64,000 nucleotides of DNA from CAVVYA01 sp963752345 (GTDB lineage: Bacteria; Pseudomonadota; Alphaproteobacteria; SMXQ01). The notes below the pieces were generated by a model that saw only the letters and a program-made list of their open reading frames with translations, did not search any database and was not told where the DNA came from. Below, one piece after another: positions 1 to 11,727 of this stretch. The position numbers and the translations under genes are program-made. The stretch lies in contig CAVVYA010000015.1 of NCBI GenBank assembly GCA_963752345.1, positions 124,001-188,000 of the forward strand, given 5' to 3'. Position 1 is the first letter of the stretch; each line of letters opens with the position of its first letter.

Positions 1-10
1 GGCTGACGCG

Positions 11-40
11 AGGGAGACGGCGGCACGCCGCCGTCTCCCT
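11..40 (+). terminator. Strong hairpin upstream of urtB (probable urtA-urtB attenuator)
   Basis: A perfect 13-bp inverted repeat (11-23 pairing with 28-40) with a 4-base loop, followed by CTTT. It lies just before urtB, where urtA would normally end. In urt and liv operons such a hairpin can cut down read-through so that the binding protein is made in excess over the membrane subunits. The T tract is short, so it may be a leaky terminator or an mRNA 3'-end stabiliser rather than a full stop. Confidence 0.6.
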
Positions 41-90
41 CTTTCCCACCGCCATCAAAAACGACAGGTCGGGTTTTCTTCGTATGACGC

Positions 91-1707
91 TTGGGATCGA
101 ACGACGCGTCCGGCTTGCTTTGCGCGCTTGTTCTGGCGCTCGGCGCGTTGCTGCTTTCGCCAGGCCCCGCCGCGGCGCAGGACATCACGGCCGCGCTGCA
201 GGGCTTCACCGCCGACAGCTTCGGCGACACCGAAAAATCCATCGGCGAGATCGCCGTCAGCGGCCACCCGCTCGCCGCCGCCATCATCCAGGCCATCCCC
301 GACGGGCGCCTGCTGTTCGACGACACCACCAAGAAAGTCTATTTGCGCGAATCCTCGGGCCGCGTGCTGGATGCCGCCACCGGCGAGATCGCCACCGCCG
401 CGCCGGCCGACCTCAAGCCGGTGCGCATCAACAACCGGCTGCGCCGCGCCGTGGAGGCGGCGATCGGCGGGCTGACGCTGCTGTCGCCCGAGCCGGCGCG
501 CCGGCTCGAAGCGGCCAATGCGGTGTTCCGCTCCAGGGATGCCGCCGCCCTGCCGGCGCTCGAACAGGCGATCGAGAAGGAGACCAGCGCGCGCATCCGG
601 CTGGCGCTGCTCGCGGCCCGCGCCGCCATCATCCTCACCCTGCCGACGGCATCCGAACCCGACAAACTCTATGCGGTGGCCGCCCTGCGCGAGCGCGGCG
701 ACCAGGATGCGCTGGCGCTGCTCAATCATCTGCCGGCCGAGACGCCGCCCTCTGTCAAGGCGAGCGCCGCGGCGGCGGTGACCGCCATCGAAGGCCACCT
801 CGCCATGTTGCGCGGCGCGCAGAACGCTTGGTACGGCCTGTCGCTCGGCTCGGTGCTGCTGCTCGCCGCCATCGGGCTCGCCATCACCTTCGGCGTCATG
901 GGCGTCATCAACATGGCGCACGGCGAGATGGTCATGCTCGGCGCCTACACCACCTTCGTGGTGCAGGAATACATCCGCTCCCACAATCCGGCGCTGTTCG
1001 ACTATTCCCTCGCCATCGCCATTCCGCTGGCGTTTCTCGTGTCGGGATCGATCGGCGTGCTGATCGAGCGCACCGTCATCCGCTTCCTCTACGGCCGCGC
1101 GCTGGAAACGCTGCTCGCGACGTGGGGCATCTCTCTGATCCTGCAACAGGCCGTGCGCACCGCCTTCGGCCCGACCAACCGTGAGGTCGGCTCGCCGTCC
1201 TGGATGAGCGGCTCGGTCGATTTCTTCGGCCTGGCCATCACCTACAACCGCCTGTGGATCATCGTCTTCACCCTGGTCGTGTTCGGCCTGCTGCTGGCGC
1301 TGCTGCGCTACAGCCGTTTCGGATTGGAGATGCGCGCCGTCACCCAGAACCGGCGCATGGCGGCCTCGATGGGCATCCGCACCCAGTGGGTCGACGCGCT
1401 GACCTTCGGGCTCGGCTCGGGCATCGCCGGGATCGCCGGCGTCGCCCTGTCGCAGATCGACAATGTCTCGCCCAACCTGGGCCAGAGCTACATCATCGAC
1501 AGCTTCCTGGTGGTGGTGTTCGGCGGCGTCGGCAATCTCTGGGGCACGCTGGTCGGCGCGCTGTCGCTCGGCATCGCCAACAAGTTCCTCGAGCCCTACG
1601 CCGGCGCGGTGCTCGGCAAGATCATCCTGCTCGTCGCCATCATCCTGTTCATCCAGAAGCGGCCGCGCGGGCTGTTCGCGCTCAAGGGCCGGGCGGTGGA
1701 AGCATGA
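91..1707 (+). CDS. urtB: Urea ABC transporter permease UrtB
   Basis: Inner-membrane permease of the high-affinity urea ABC transporter (HAAT family). The 538-residue product has the UrtB layout: a hydrophobic signal-like stretch ending in AAAQ, an extra-cytoplasmic domain of about 200 residues, then a LivH-type permease with the motif INMAHGEMVMLGAY near residue 270 and a C-terminal FGGVGNLWGTLVGA loop. The stop overlaps the urtC start (ATGA). The start is uncertain. The reading frame only offers TTG at 91 or 115, while an ATG at 84 in another frame encodes a basic n-region (residues MTLGIERRVRLAL) that would give a classical signal peptide if one base were changed around 110-120. Function is near certain from sequence and from the following urtCDE and urease genes; the N-terminus is not. 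Confidence 0.93.
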   Translation: MGSNDASGLLCALVLALGALLLSPGPAAAQDITAALQGFTADSFGDTEKSIGEIAVSGHPLAAAIIQAIPDGRLLFDDTTKKVYLRESSGRVLDAATGEIATAAPADLKPVRINNRLRRAVEAAIGGLTLLSPEPARRLEAANAVFRSRDAAALPALEQAIEKETSARIRLALLAARAAIILTLPTASEPDKLYAVAALRERGDQDALALLNHLPAETPPSVKASAAAAVTAIEGHLAMLRGAQNAWYGLSLGSVLLLAAIGLAITFGVMGVINMAHGEMVMLGAYTTFVVQEYIRSHNPALFDYSLAIAIPLAFLVSGSIGVLIERTVIRFLYGRALETLLATWGISLILQQAVRTAFGPTNREVGSPSWMSGSVDFFGLAITYNRLWIIVFTLVVFGLLLALLRYSRFGLEMRAVTQNRRMAASMGIRTQWVDALTFGLGSGIAGIAGVALSQIDNVSPNLGQSYIIDSFLVVVFGGVGNLWGTLVGALSLGIANKFLEPYAGAVLGKIILLVAIILFIQKRPRGLFALKGRAVEA

Positions 1708-2975
1708 GCGGCGCGCCGATGACCGCCCCCGCGACCGCCCCCACGACCGCCCCTGGGACCGCGAAGAGCGTGCTCGATCGCACCGTGATCCTCTCCGCCC
1801 TGCTGCGGTCGGACGCGCGCACCACCGCGTTCCTGACCGTCGTGCTCGGTGCCGCGATCCTGGTGCCGGCGCTGAACCTGTTGGTGCCGGTGGGATCGGC
1901 CTTGCATATTCCGACCTACCTGGTGTCGCTGTTCGGCAAATATGCCTGCTATGCGCTGCTCGCCATCAGCCTCGATCTGGTGTGGGGCTATTGCGGCATC
2001 CTCAGCCTGGGCCATGGCGCCTTCTTCGCGCTCGGCGGCTACGCCATGGGCATGTATCTGATGCGCCAGATCGGCACGCGCGGAGTCTACGCCAATCCCG
2101 TGCTGCCGGACTTCATGGTGTTCCTCAATTGGAAGGAACTGCCGTGGTACTGGTACGGCTTCGACTTCTTCCCGTTCGCGCTCGTCATGGTGGTGCTGGT
2201 GCCGGGCCTGCTCGCCTTCGTGTTCGGCTGGTTCGCGTTCCGCTCGCGCGTCACCGGCGTCTATCTCTCGATCATCACCCAGGCGCTGACCTACGCCCTG
2301 CTGCTCGCCTTCTTCCGCAACGACATGGGATTCGGCGGCAACAACGGCCTGACCGACTTCAAGGACATCCTCGGCTTCAACGTGCAGGCGCAGGGCACCC
2401 GCGCCGCGCTGTTCGCCATCTCGGCCGTGGCGCTGGCCGGCGGATATCTGCTCTGCCGCTGCCTCACCCGGTCGCATTTCGGCAAGGTCCTGGTGGCGGT
2501 GCGCGACGCCGAGCCGCGCGTGCGCTTCACCGGCTACCGCGCCGAAAATTACAAGCTGATCGCCTTCGTCATCTCCGCCTGCATGGCGGGGATCGCCGGC
2601 GCGCTCTATGTGCCCCAGGTCGGCATCATCAACCCGAGCGAATTCTCGCCCGCCCAATCCATCGAGATCGTCATCTGGGTGGCCATCGGCGGCCGCGGCA
2701 CGCTGGCGGGCGCTGCGCTCGGCGCGGTGGTGGTGAATTATCTCAAGACGCTGTTCACCAGCGGCGCCATGGCGCCCTACTGGCTGTTCGCGCTCGGCGG
2801 CCTGTTCGTGTTCGTCACCCTGTTCCTGCCCAAGGGCATCCTCGGCACCGCCATGGACTGGTGGCAGCGCTGGCGCGACCGCGCCGCGCGGTCGCCCATG
2901 GCGCGCGAGCCGGCCGGCGGCGGCGCAACCGCAGCAGCCTCCGTCAAGGAGCGCATGATGGGAGGGCGGGTGTGA
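1704..2975 (+). CDS. urtC: Urea ABC transporter permease UrtC
   Basis: Second membrane permease of the urea transporter, LivM-like, 423 residues. It has many hydrophobic segments and the family motif GYCGILSLGHGAFFALGGYA near residues 94-113, followed by a second conserved segment, RGTLAGAALGA, before the C-terminus. The N-terminal 25 residues are a low-complexity Ala/Thr/Pro stretch, which is common at this end. The start is fixed by the ATGA overlap with urtB; the stop overlaps the urtD start (TGATG), so translation is probably coupled through the operon. It should pair with UrtB to form the membrane channel, fed by the periplasmic UrtA and energised by UrtD and UrtE. Confidence 0.95.
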   Translation: MSGAPMTAPATAPTTAPGTAKSVLDRTVILSALLRSDARTTAFLTVVLGAAILVPALNLLVPVGSALHIPTYLVSLFGKYACYALLAISLDLVWGYCGILSLGHGAFFALGGYAMGMYLMRQIGTRGVYANPVLPDFMVFLNWKELPWYWYGFDFFPFALVMVVLVPGLLAFVFGWFAFRSRVTGVYLSIITQALTYALLLAFFRNDMGFGGNNGLTDFKDILGFNVQAQGTRAALFAISAVALAGGYLLCRCLTRSHFGKVLVAVRDAEPRVRFTGYRAENYKLIAFVISACMAGIAGALYVPQVGIINPSEFSPAQSIEIVIWVAIGGRGTLAGAALGAVVVNYLKTLFTSGAMAPYWLFALGGLFVFVTLFLPKGILGTAMDWWQRWRDRAARSPMAREPAGGGATAAASVKERMMGGRV

Positions 2976-3730
2976 TGGAAGTGCCGCAACTCACCGACTC
3001 GATGCTCTATCTCGACGGCGTATCGGTCAGCTTCGACGGTTTCCGCGCGCTCAATTCCCTGTCCTTTCTCGTCGGTCGCGGCGAGATGCGCGCCATCATC
3101 GGCCCGAACGGCGCCGGCAAGACCACCATGATGGACGTGATCACCGGCAAGACCCGGCCCGACACCGGCGACGTGCTGTTCGACGGCGGCGTCGACCTCA
3201 CCAAGCTCGGCGAATCGGAGATCGCCAACCTCGGCATCGGACGCAAGTTCCAGAAGCCGACCGTGTTCGAGAACCACACGGTGCTCGACAATCTGCGCCT
3301 CGCCTTGAAGGGCGAGCGGCGCGGCCTGCGCAACATCTTCCGGCGCGAAACGCCGGCGGAGCGCGAGGCCATCGACGGCGTGCTCGCCACCATCAAGCTG
3401 ACCGAGCAGCGCGACCGGCTCGCCGGTTTCCTGTCCCACGGCCAGAAGCAGTGGCTCGAGATCGGCATGCTGCTGGCCCAGGATCCCAGCCTGCTGCTGG
3501 TCGACGAGCCGGCCGCCGGCATGACCGACGCGGAAACCGAGCAGACCGCCGAGCTGCTGCGCGAGATCAACAAGGATCACACGGTGATCGTCGTCGAGCA
3601 CGACATGGTGTTCGTGCGCAATCTCGGCGTGCGCGTCACCGTGCTGCACGAAGGCTCGGTGCTCGCCGAAGGCTCGCTCGACCAGGTGAGCGCCAACGAG
3701 CGCGTCATCGAAGTCTATCTCGGGCGGTGA
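2975..3730 (+). CDS. urtD: Urea ABC transporter ATP-binding protein UrtD
   Basis: LivG-type ATPase of the urea transporter, 251 residues. Visible motifs are Walker A GPNGAGKTT near residue 43, a LivG-style signature LSHGQKQWLEIG near 151, Walker B LLLVDEPAAGM near 172 and a switch histidine in VVEHDM. The HGQ signature (instead of SGG) is normal for this subfamily. Start ATG at 2975 shares its A with the urtC stop; an in-frame GTG one codon earlier is possible. It sits in the order urtBCDE expected for this transporter, immediately before ureD, so its role in urea rather than amino-acid import rests on context as well as similarity. Confidence 0.95.
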   Translation: MEVPQLTDSMLYLDGVSVSFDGFRALNSLSFLVGRGEMRAIIGPNGAGKTTMMDVITGKTRPDTGDVLFDGGVDLTKLGESEIANLGIGRKFQKPTVFENHTVLDNLRLALKGERRGLRNIFRRETPAEREAIDGVLATIKLTEQRDRLAGFLSHGQKQWLEIGMLLAQDPSLLLVDEPAAGMTDAETEQTAELLREINKDHTVIVVEHDMVFVRNLGVRVTVLHEGSVLAEGSLDQVSANERVIEVYLGR

Positions 3731-3735
3731 CGGAT

Positions 3736-4433
3736 ATGCTGCGCGTCGAAAACCTCGACCTGTCCTACGGCGCCGCCCAGGTGCTGCGCCATGTGTCGCT
3801 CACCGCCGAAATCGGCGAGGTGACCTGCGTGCTCGGGCGCAACGGCATGGGCAAGACCAGCCTGCTGCGCGCCATCGCCGGCCAGCATCCGCCGCTCGCC
3901 GGGCGCATCGAATGGGAGGGCGACGAGATCGGCGCCTGGCCCGCCTACCGCCGGGCGAGCCACGGCATCGCCTACGTGCCCCAGGGCCGCGAGATCTTCC
4001 CGCTGCTCACGGTCGAGGAAAACCTGCAAACCGGCTTTGCCTCGGTCAAACGCGCCTTGCGCAAGGTCCCCGACGAGATTTTCGACTTGTTCCCGGTGCT
4101 CAAATCCATGCTGCGGCGGCGCGGCGGCGACCTGTCGGGCGGCCAGCAGCAGCAGCTCGCCATCGCCCGCGCCCTGGTGACCCGGCCGCGGCTGTTGATC
4201 CTCGACGAGCCGACCGAGGGCATCCAGCCCTCGATCATCAAAGATATCGAGCGGGTGATTCACACCCTGGCGCAACGCGGCGACATGGCTATTCTACTGG
4301 TCGAGCAATATTTCGACTTCGCTCAACGGCTCGCCGAGAGTTTCATCGTCATGGAGCGCGGCGAGGTGGTGGTATCCGGCCGGCGCGAACAGCTGGCGGA
4401 CGCCGCCGTGCGCAAATATCTGAGTCGGTCTGA
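3736..4433 (+). CDS. urtE: Urea ABC transporter ATP-binding protein UrtE (3' end frameshifted)
   Basis: LivF-type ATPase, second nucleotide-binding subunit of the urea transporter. Walker A GRNGMGKTS lies near residue 33, signature LSGGQQQQLAIARAL near 132 and Walker B LLILDEPTEGI near 153. The conserved protein ends around residue 230 with RKYLS. As sequenced, the frame does not stop there but runs about 190 codons into ureD in the wrong register; a stop (TGA 4431-4433) lies one frame away, just after RKYLS. A single missing base near 4420-4430 would restore a normal 232-residue protein, so I give that end. A GTG overlapping the urtD stop at 3727 is an alternative start. Confidence 0.88.
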
Positions 4434-4474
4434 CGCGGTACGCAAGCCTGCTAAGCCGCTCGACGAGGATCAAC

Positions 4475-5344
4475 GTGACGTTCGCCACCCTGGCTTCACC
4501 GGAGCACGAAGCCGCCTTGCCGCTGCTCGAGCGCGGCAATGGCGCGGCCGAGGTCGGCTTTGCCCGGCGCGGCGCGATCACTGCGCTCGCCCATCTCTAT
4601 CAGCGCGCGCCCTGCCGGGTGCTGACGCCCAGTTCCGAAGCGGGCGACCCACCGCAGGCGGTGCTGCTCACCACGTCGGGCGGCCTGGCCGACGGCGACG
4701 GGATCGACCTCGAGCTCGCGGTCGGGCAGGGCGCTGCCGCGACCATCACCACCCAGGCGGCGGAGAAGGTCTACGGCGCGCGCGACCGCGCGCCGGCGCG
4801 TCTGCGCGCGCACATCGCGGTAGCCGCCGACGCCTGGCTCGAATGGCTGCCTCAGGAAACCATCCTGTTCGACGGCGCCCGCTTCGACCGCCGCACGGTG
4901 GCCGAGGTCGCGCCGGGCGGACGATTGCTCGCCTGCGAGATGGTGGCGTTCGGCCGCGCCGCGTCGGGCGAGCGCTTCACCACGGGGTTTCTGCATGATG
5001 GCTGGGAGATACGCCGCGCCGGAACGCTGATCTGGCGCGACGCTCTGCGCCTCGACACGGCGATTGCCGAGACCCTGGCATCGCCCGCCGGCTTCGGCGG
5101 CGCCAATGCCATGGCGAGCGCGTTCTATGTCGCCGACGATGCCGCGCGCCATGTGGAGGCGGCCCGCGACTTGATCGCCGGGGCGGACACGCGCGCCGGC
5201 GTCACCCTGGTGAATGGCGTGCTGCTGGCGCGCTGGCTCGGCGGGGCGACCGAGGTGCGCGCCGCCTTGACCGGCTATCTGGCGAATATCCGTGCCGCGG
5301 TCGCCGGCTTGCCGGCGCGCCTGCCGCGGGTCTGGCAATGCTGA
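4475..5344 (+). CDS. ureD: Urease accessory protein UreD
   Basis: Urease maturation chaperone UreD (UreH), 289 residues. With UreF and UreG it forms the complex that carries nickel and carbon dioxide to the apo-urease. Family features seen are the N-terminal TTSGGLADGDG segment, TTQAAEKVYG and the WLPQETILFDGARF segment. GTG start at 4475 is preceded by a GAGGA ribosome site. It opens the urease gene set directly after the urea transporter, the usual order (ureD first) in alphaproteobacteria. Length is typical for the family. Confidence 0.95.
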   Translation: MTFATLASPEHEAALPLLERGNGAAEVGFARRGAITALAHLYQRAPCRVLTPSSEAGDPPQAVLLTTSGGLADGDGIDLELAVGQGAAATITTQAAEKVYGARDRAPARLRAHIAVAADAWLEWLPQETILFDGARFDRRTVAEVAPGGRLLACEMVAFGRAASGERFTTGFLHDGWEIRRAGTLIWRDALRLDTAIAETLASPAGFGGANAMASAFYVADDAARHVEAARDLIAGADTRAGVTLVNGVLLARWLGGATEVRAALTGYLANIRAAVAGLPARLPRVWQC

Positions 5345-5366
5345 TGACGACGACAGGGAGACAGAC

Positions 5367-5669
5367 GTGAATCTGACGCCGCGTGAAAAGGACAAGCTGC
5401 TGATCGCCATGGCGGCGATCGTCGCCCGCAAGCGGCTGGAGCGCGGCGTGAAGCTCAACCATCCGGAGGCGGTGGCGCTGATCACCGACTTCGTGGTCGA
5501 GGGCGCGCGCGACGGCCGCAGCGTCGCCGAGCTGATGCGCGACGGCGCCACCGTGCTGACCCGCGCCCAGGTCATGGAGGGCATCGCCGAGATGATCCCC
5601 GACATCCAGGTCGAGGCGACCTTTCCCGACGGCACCAAGCTGGTGACCGTCCACCAGCCGATCCGTTGA
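5367..5669 (+). CDS. ureA: Urease gamma subunit UreA
   Basis: Smallest structural subunit of urease, 100 residues, which is the standard length. The N-terminus (MNLTPREKDKLL) and the C-terminal VEATFPDGTKLVTVHQPI are characteristic. GTG start with a GGGAGA ribosome site upstream. It packs with UreB and UreC to form the (alpha-beta-gamma)3 enzyme in the cytoplasm. The gene follows ureD by 22 bases and precedes ureB by 10. Confidence 0.97.
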   Translation: MNLTPREKDKLLIAMAAIVARKRLERGVKLNHPEAVALITDFVVEGARDGRSVAELMRDGATVLTRAQVMEGIAEMIPDIQVEATFPDGTKLVTVHQPIR

Positions 5670-5679
5670 GGAGCCCGCG

Positions 5680-6003
5680 ATGATCCCAGGCGAAATCTTC
5701 CCCAAGGCGGGCGATATCGAGCTCAACGCCGGTCGCGAAGCGGTCGAGATCGCGGTCGCCAACACCGGCGACCGGCCGATCCAGGTCGGCAGCCACTATC
5801 ATTTCTTCGAAACCAATCCGGCGCTGAAATTCGACCGCGATGCGGCGCTCGGTTGCCGGCTCGATATTCCCGCCGGCACGGCGGTGCGCTTCGAGCCGGG
5901 CCAGACGCGCACTGTGCGCATCATTCCCTATGCCGGCGCCCGCGTCGTCCACGGCTTCCGCGGCGTGGTACGCGGGCCGCTGCCGAAGCAGGGAGGGCGC
6001 TGA
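5680..6003 (+). CDS. ureB: Urease beta subunit UreB
   Basis: Structural beta subunit of urease, 107 residues. Family hallmarks are the opening MIPGEIFPKAGDIELNAGR, the segment NTGDRPIQVGSHYHFFE, and RIIPYAGARVVHGFRG near the end. The subunit is slightly longer at the C-terminus than the shortest homologues but within the normal range. It is separate from UreA, unlike the fused forms of some bacteria. The stop is two bases before the ureC start. Confidence 0.97.
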   Translation: MIPGEIFPKAGDIELNAGREAVEIAVANTGDRPIQVGSHYHFFETNPALKFDRDAALGCRLDIPAGTAVRFEPGQTRTVRIIPYAGARVVHGFRGVVRGPLPKQGGR

Positions 6004-6005
6004 CC

Positions 6006-7718
<1,713 letters not shown>

Positions 7719-7720
7719 CC

Positions 7721-8348
7721 ATGGAGCGCGCAACCCGCATCGTTCCAGCCGGGCAATGGCCGCCGAGCGAGCGGCGCGATCTCGTGCGGCTGACCTTCGA
7801 GGACCGCTTCCGCCGGCGCTGGCGGTTCAGCGGAATCGGCGGGTTGAGCTTCCTGCTCGATCTGCCGGAGGCGCGGCTGCTGAACGACGGCGACGGCTTG
7901 CAACTCGAATCCGGCGGCTATGTCGCCGTCGAGGCCTTGCCCGAACCGCTGCTCCACGTGACCGCGACCGATGCCGATAGCCTGGCGCGCATCGCCTGGC
8001 ATCTCGGCAACCGCCACCTGCCGGTGCAGCTCGGTCGAGCGGGCGTGGCTGCGGCTGCGTGCCGATCACGTGATCGAGGATCTGCTGCAGAAGCTGGGCG
8101 CGACGGTGCGCGCCATCGAAGCGCCGTTCACGCCGGAGGGCGGCGGCTACGGCGCACCCGCAGCGGCGCACGCCGCGCACGATCATCGGCATGAGCATGC
8201 CACGGCCGCGACGCCAGCGGTCACAACCCAAACCAATGCGGCACATGCCGCGCGCGATGATCGGCACGATCCCGCCGCGCGCGCGGCGCCAACGGCGACC
8301 GCACAGCCGGCAACCGCGGTCCAGGCCAATGCGGCGCTCTACCGCATC
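7721..8348 (+). pseudogene. ureE: Urease accessory protein UreE, frameshifted and running into UreF
   Basis: UreE is the nickel metallochaperone of urease assembly. The N-terminal domain (about 104 residues, ending WHLGNRHLPVQL) reads in the frame that starts with ATG at 7721. Near 8032 the sequence CTCGGTCGAG has one G too many: the next conserved part (ERAWLRLRADHVIEDLLQKL) continues in the next frame. As read, the first frame ends at 8194 with unrelated residues. After the shift, the frame passes through a His-rich tail (HAAHDHRHEH and a second, weaker copy AAHAARDDRHD) and has no stop before UreF, so the restored protein would be a UreE-UreF fusion. The His-rich tail is a known nickel-binding feature of UreE. 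A sequencing error is the simplest cause of the shift. Confidence 0.85.
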
Positions 8349-8995
8349 ATGACCTGGCTGTCGTCGGCCTATCCGGTCGGCGCCTTCAGCTATAGCCATG
8401 GCATCGAATATGCGGTCGAGGCCGGTCTGGTGCGCGACCGCGCGAGCCTGACCGATTGGATCGCCTCGATCCTGCGCGACGGCTCCGGCAAGGTGGATGG
8501 CGCGCTGTTCGCCGCTGCCTGGCGCGCCGCCAAAACCGGCGACGCCGGCGAATTGGATCGTGTCGTCGAACTCGCCGCCGCGTGGCGCGGCACGGCCGAG
8601 ATCGCGCTCGAAAGCGCGGCCCAGGGCACCGCGTTCGTCAGCGTGACGACGAGCGCCTGGCCCGATCCGGCGCTGGCCACGCTGGCCGCCCGCCACGCCG
8701 GCAAGCTCGCCTTTCCGGTTGCCGTCGCGGTCGCCATGGCGCCGCACGTGCCGCTCGCCGACGCGCTCGCCGCCTATCTCACCGCCTTTGCCGCCAATCT
8801 GGTCGGCGCCGGCTTGCGGCTGATCCCGCTCGGCCAGACCGACGGCCAACTCGCCATCGCCGCGCTCGAACCGGTGGTCATGCAAGCCGCCGCAGCCGCG
8901 CAGGCGGCCGATCTCGACGAGCTCGGCACGGCGGCGCCCATGCTCGACTGGTGCTCCATGCGTCACGAAACGCAATATACGAGGCTGTTCCGCTC

Positions 8996-8999
<4 letters not shown>
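8349..8999 (+). CDS. ureF: Urease accessory protein UreF (possibly fused to UreE)
   Basis: UreF, which with UreD and UreG loads nickel into urease. Conserved segments include LSSAYPVGAFSYSHGIEYAVE at the N-terminus and the C-terminal LDWCSMRHETQYTRLFRS. ATG at 8349 is the first normal start, but homologues usually carry about ten residues before MTWLS, and here these (ALYRI and upstream) are in the same open frame, continuous with the UreE His-rich tail. No ribosome site is obvious before 8349. Either the ureF start is internal or the protein is made as a UreEF fusion. The stop overlaps the ureG start (ATGA). Confidence 0.9.
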
Positions 9000-9658
<659 letters not shown>

Positions 9659-9960
9659 CGCTCGCTCGGGCGGCCGACCCGTCGTCGCACCGGCATCCGG
9701 TTATAGAGAACATCGTAGGGCATCGTGGCCCGGATCGGTATTTCCGGCGGTCTGGGCCGCTTGCGCCCGCTCGCCGGGGCGGGGCAGAATGCCGAAACTG
9801 ATCCCTCCGCCTTCGGCAATCGGACGAGAAACTGGGAGGACCCGTGGCCCGCTCAAAGTCTCCCGCGAACAACGGGGAGCGCTCCCCTCCGTTCATCCAA
9901 CGCCACGACGCGCCGGATCAAAATCGGTACGTCGCCGGCTAAGCGTGCGTCAAAGGCCCG
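9659..9960. other. 302-base spacer between ureG and the CoA ligase gene
   Basis: No recognised gene. It holds a short open frame at 9844-9942 (GTG start, 32 codons), preceded by an excellent ribosome site (GGGAGGA, about 4 bases before the GTG). That frame is in phase with the following CoA ligase gene and is separated from it by a TAA at 9940. It could be a leader peptide, or the true N-terminus of the ligase broken by an error. No terminator with a clear T tract was found. Confidence 0.4.
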
Positions 9961-11659
9961 GTGTCTAGCAAGAGCCCGCCGAAAGGCTCGACCAGGGGAC
10001 GCGCCGCGAAAAACATACCGGTCGGATCGGCGGGCAAACCCGCAAGTGCGGCGAAGCCGGGCTATTCCAAGGCCGATCACAGCAGCTCCCCACCCACCGT
10101 GGAATTTCCGCGCGTCTACAATGCGGCCGCCGATCTGATCGATCCCAACCTGGCCGCCGGGCGCGCCAAGCGAAAAGCCTATATCGACGATCAGGGCTCC
10201 TATACCTACGGCTGGCTGGCGCGCCAGGTGAACCGCTGCGGCAATGCGCTCAAGTCGCTCGGCGTCGGCATGGAGCAGCGGGTCATGCTGATCATGCTCG
10301 ACACCGTCGATCTGCCCTGCGCGTTTCTCGGCGCGATCAAGATCGGCGCGGTGCCGGTGCCGGTCAACACGCTGCTCACCACCGAAGACTACCGTTTCAT
10401 GCTCGCCGACAGCCGCGCCCGCGTGCTGGTGGTCTCGGCGGCGCTGTGGGACAAGGTGGCGCCGGCGCTCGAGGGGCAGCGGTGGCTCGAGCATGTGGTG
10501 GTCGCGGGCGGCGCGGTGCGCGGCGCGCAAGTCCCTGGCCAAGCTCGTCGCCCAGGCTTCCGACAAGCTCGATGCGGCGCCCACCACCTGCGACGATCCC
10601 TGCTTCTGGCTCTATTCGTCGGGCTCCACCGGCGCGCCCAAGGGCACCGTCCATGTGCAGAGCAACATGGTGCAGACCGCCGAGCTCTACGCCCGGCCGT
10701 TCCTCGGCCTGGGCGAGGGCGACGTGGTGTTCTCCGCCGCCAAGCTGTTCTTCGCCTACGGACTCGGCAACGGCCTGAGCTTTCCCCTGCGCGCCGGCGC
10801 CACCACGGTGCTGATGGCGGAGCGTCCGACTCCCGCCTCGGTCTGCCGCGTGTTGAAGCAGCATCAGCCGACGGTGTTCTATGGTGTGCCGACGCTCTAT
10901 GCCATGCTGCTCGCCTCCGGCGAATTGCCGAAGGCGGGCGAGCATCGCCTGCGCGCCTGCACCTCGGCGGGCGAGGCGCTGCCCGAGGAACTCGGCAAGC
11001 GCTGGCGCGCCGCCATGGGCGTCGATATCTACGACGGCATCGGGTCGACCGAGATGCTGCACATCTTCATCAGCAACGGCCCGGGCGGCCTGCGCTATGG
11101 GACCAGCGGCAAGCCGGTGCCGGGCTACCGGGTCAAGCTGATCGACGACGCCGGCCATGCGGTGAAACCGGGCGAGATCGGCGATCTCCTGGTCAGCGGC
11201 CCGTCGAGCGCGGTCGCCTATTGGAACAACCGGGCGCGCTCCTGTGCCACCTTCCTCGGCGAGTGGACGCGCACCGGCGACAAATACATCGAGAGCGAGG
11301 ACGGCTACTTCACCTATGGCGGCCGCGTCGACGATATGCTCAAGGTCGGCGGCATCTATGTCTCGCCGTTCGAGGTCGAGGGCGCGCTGGTCACCCATCC
11401 GGCCGTGCTCGAGGCGGCCGTGGTGGGCGACAAGGACCATGACGGCCTGATCAAGCCCAAGGCCTACGTGGTATTGAAATCGGGCGAGACGGCGGCTGCC
11501 GGCCTGGCCGACACGCTCAAGGCGCACGTCAAGGACCGGCTGGCGCCGTACAAATATCCGCGCTGGATCGAGTTCGTCGCCGAATTGCCCAAGACCGCCA
11601 CGGGAAAGATCCAGCGATTCAAATTGCGTCAAGGCTCGTCGCCGGATACGGCTTCATAG
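9961..11659 (+). pseudogene. Benzoate-CoA ligase family acyl-CoA synthetase, frameshifted
   Basis: AMP-forming ligase that activates an aromatic or related carboxylic acid with CoA. The N-terminal part (YNAAADLIDPNLAAGRAKRKA, then CGNALKSLGVGMEQRVML) resembles the benzoate/4-hydroxybenzoate-CoA ligase group. After residue ~185 the conserved sequence moves to another frame around 10515-10545. There the ATP-binding loop SSGSTGAPKGTVHV, YDGIGSTEMLHIFISN, the hinge GRVDDMLKVGGIYVSPFEVE and the catalytic-lysine motif KTATGKIQRF are intact. One indel in a GC-rich run would restore a protein of about 565 residues. The GTG start at 9961 has AAAGG upstream. Aromatic substrate is inferred from family and from the adjacent Liv-type transporter; the exact acid is unknown. 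Confidence 0.82.
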
Positions 11660-11680
11660 CTGGACCGCCAGCGCACAATC

Positions 11681-11709
11681 GAACGGCGCGACGACAAGCA
11701 GCGCCGTTC
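11681..11709 (+). promoter_or_regulatory. 9-bp inverted repeat just upstream of livK ribosome site
   Basis: GAACGGCGC at 11681-11689 is repeated inverted at 11701-11709, with an 11-base spacer, directly before the AAGGGA ribosome site of the binding-protein gene. No T tract follows. It may be a regulator site or an mRNA hairpin; I cannot tell which. Confidence 0.4.
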
Positions 11710-11727
11710 CGCAGAAAGGGAAAGCAT

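Noticed and set aside
3451..4998. UrtE extended to about 420 residues, overlapping ureD
   Set aside because: Residues after RKYLS read as random Arg/Ala sequence, and ureD in another frame has an excellent start site; a missing base near 4425 explains it.
9659..9960. Riboswitch upstream of the CoA ligase
   Set aside because: No recognised aptamer core; only a short frame with a strong ribosome site.
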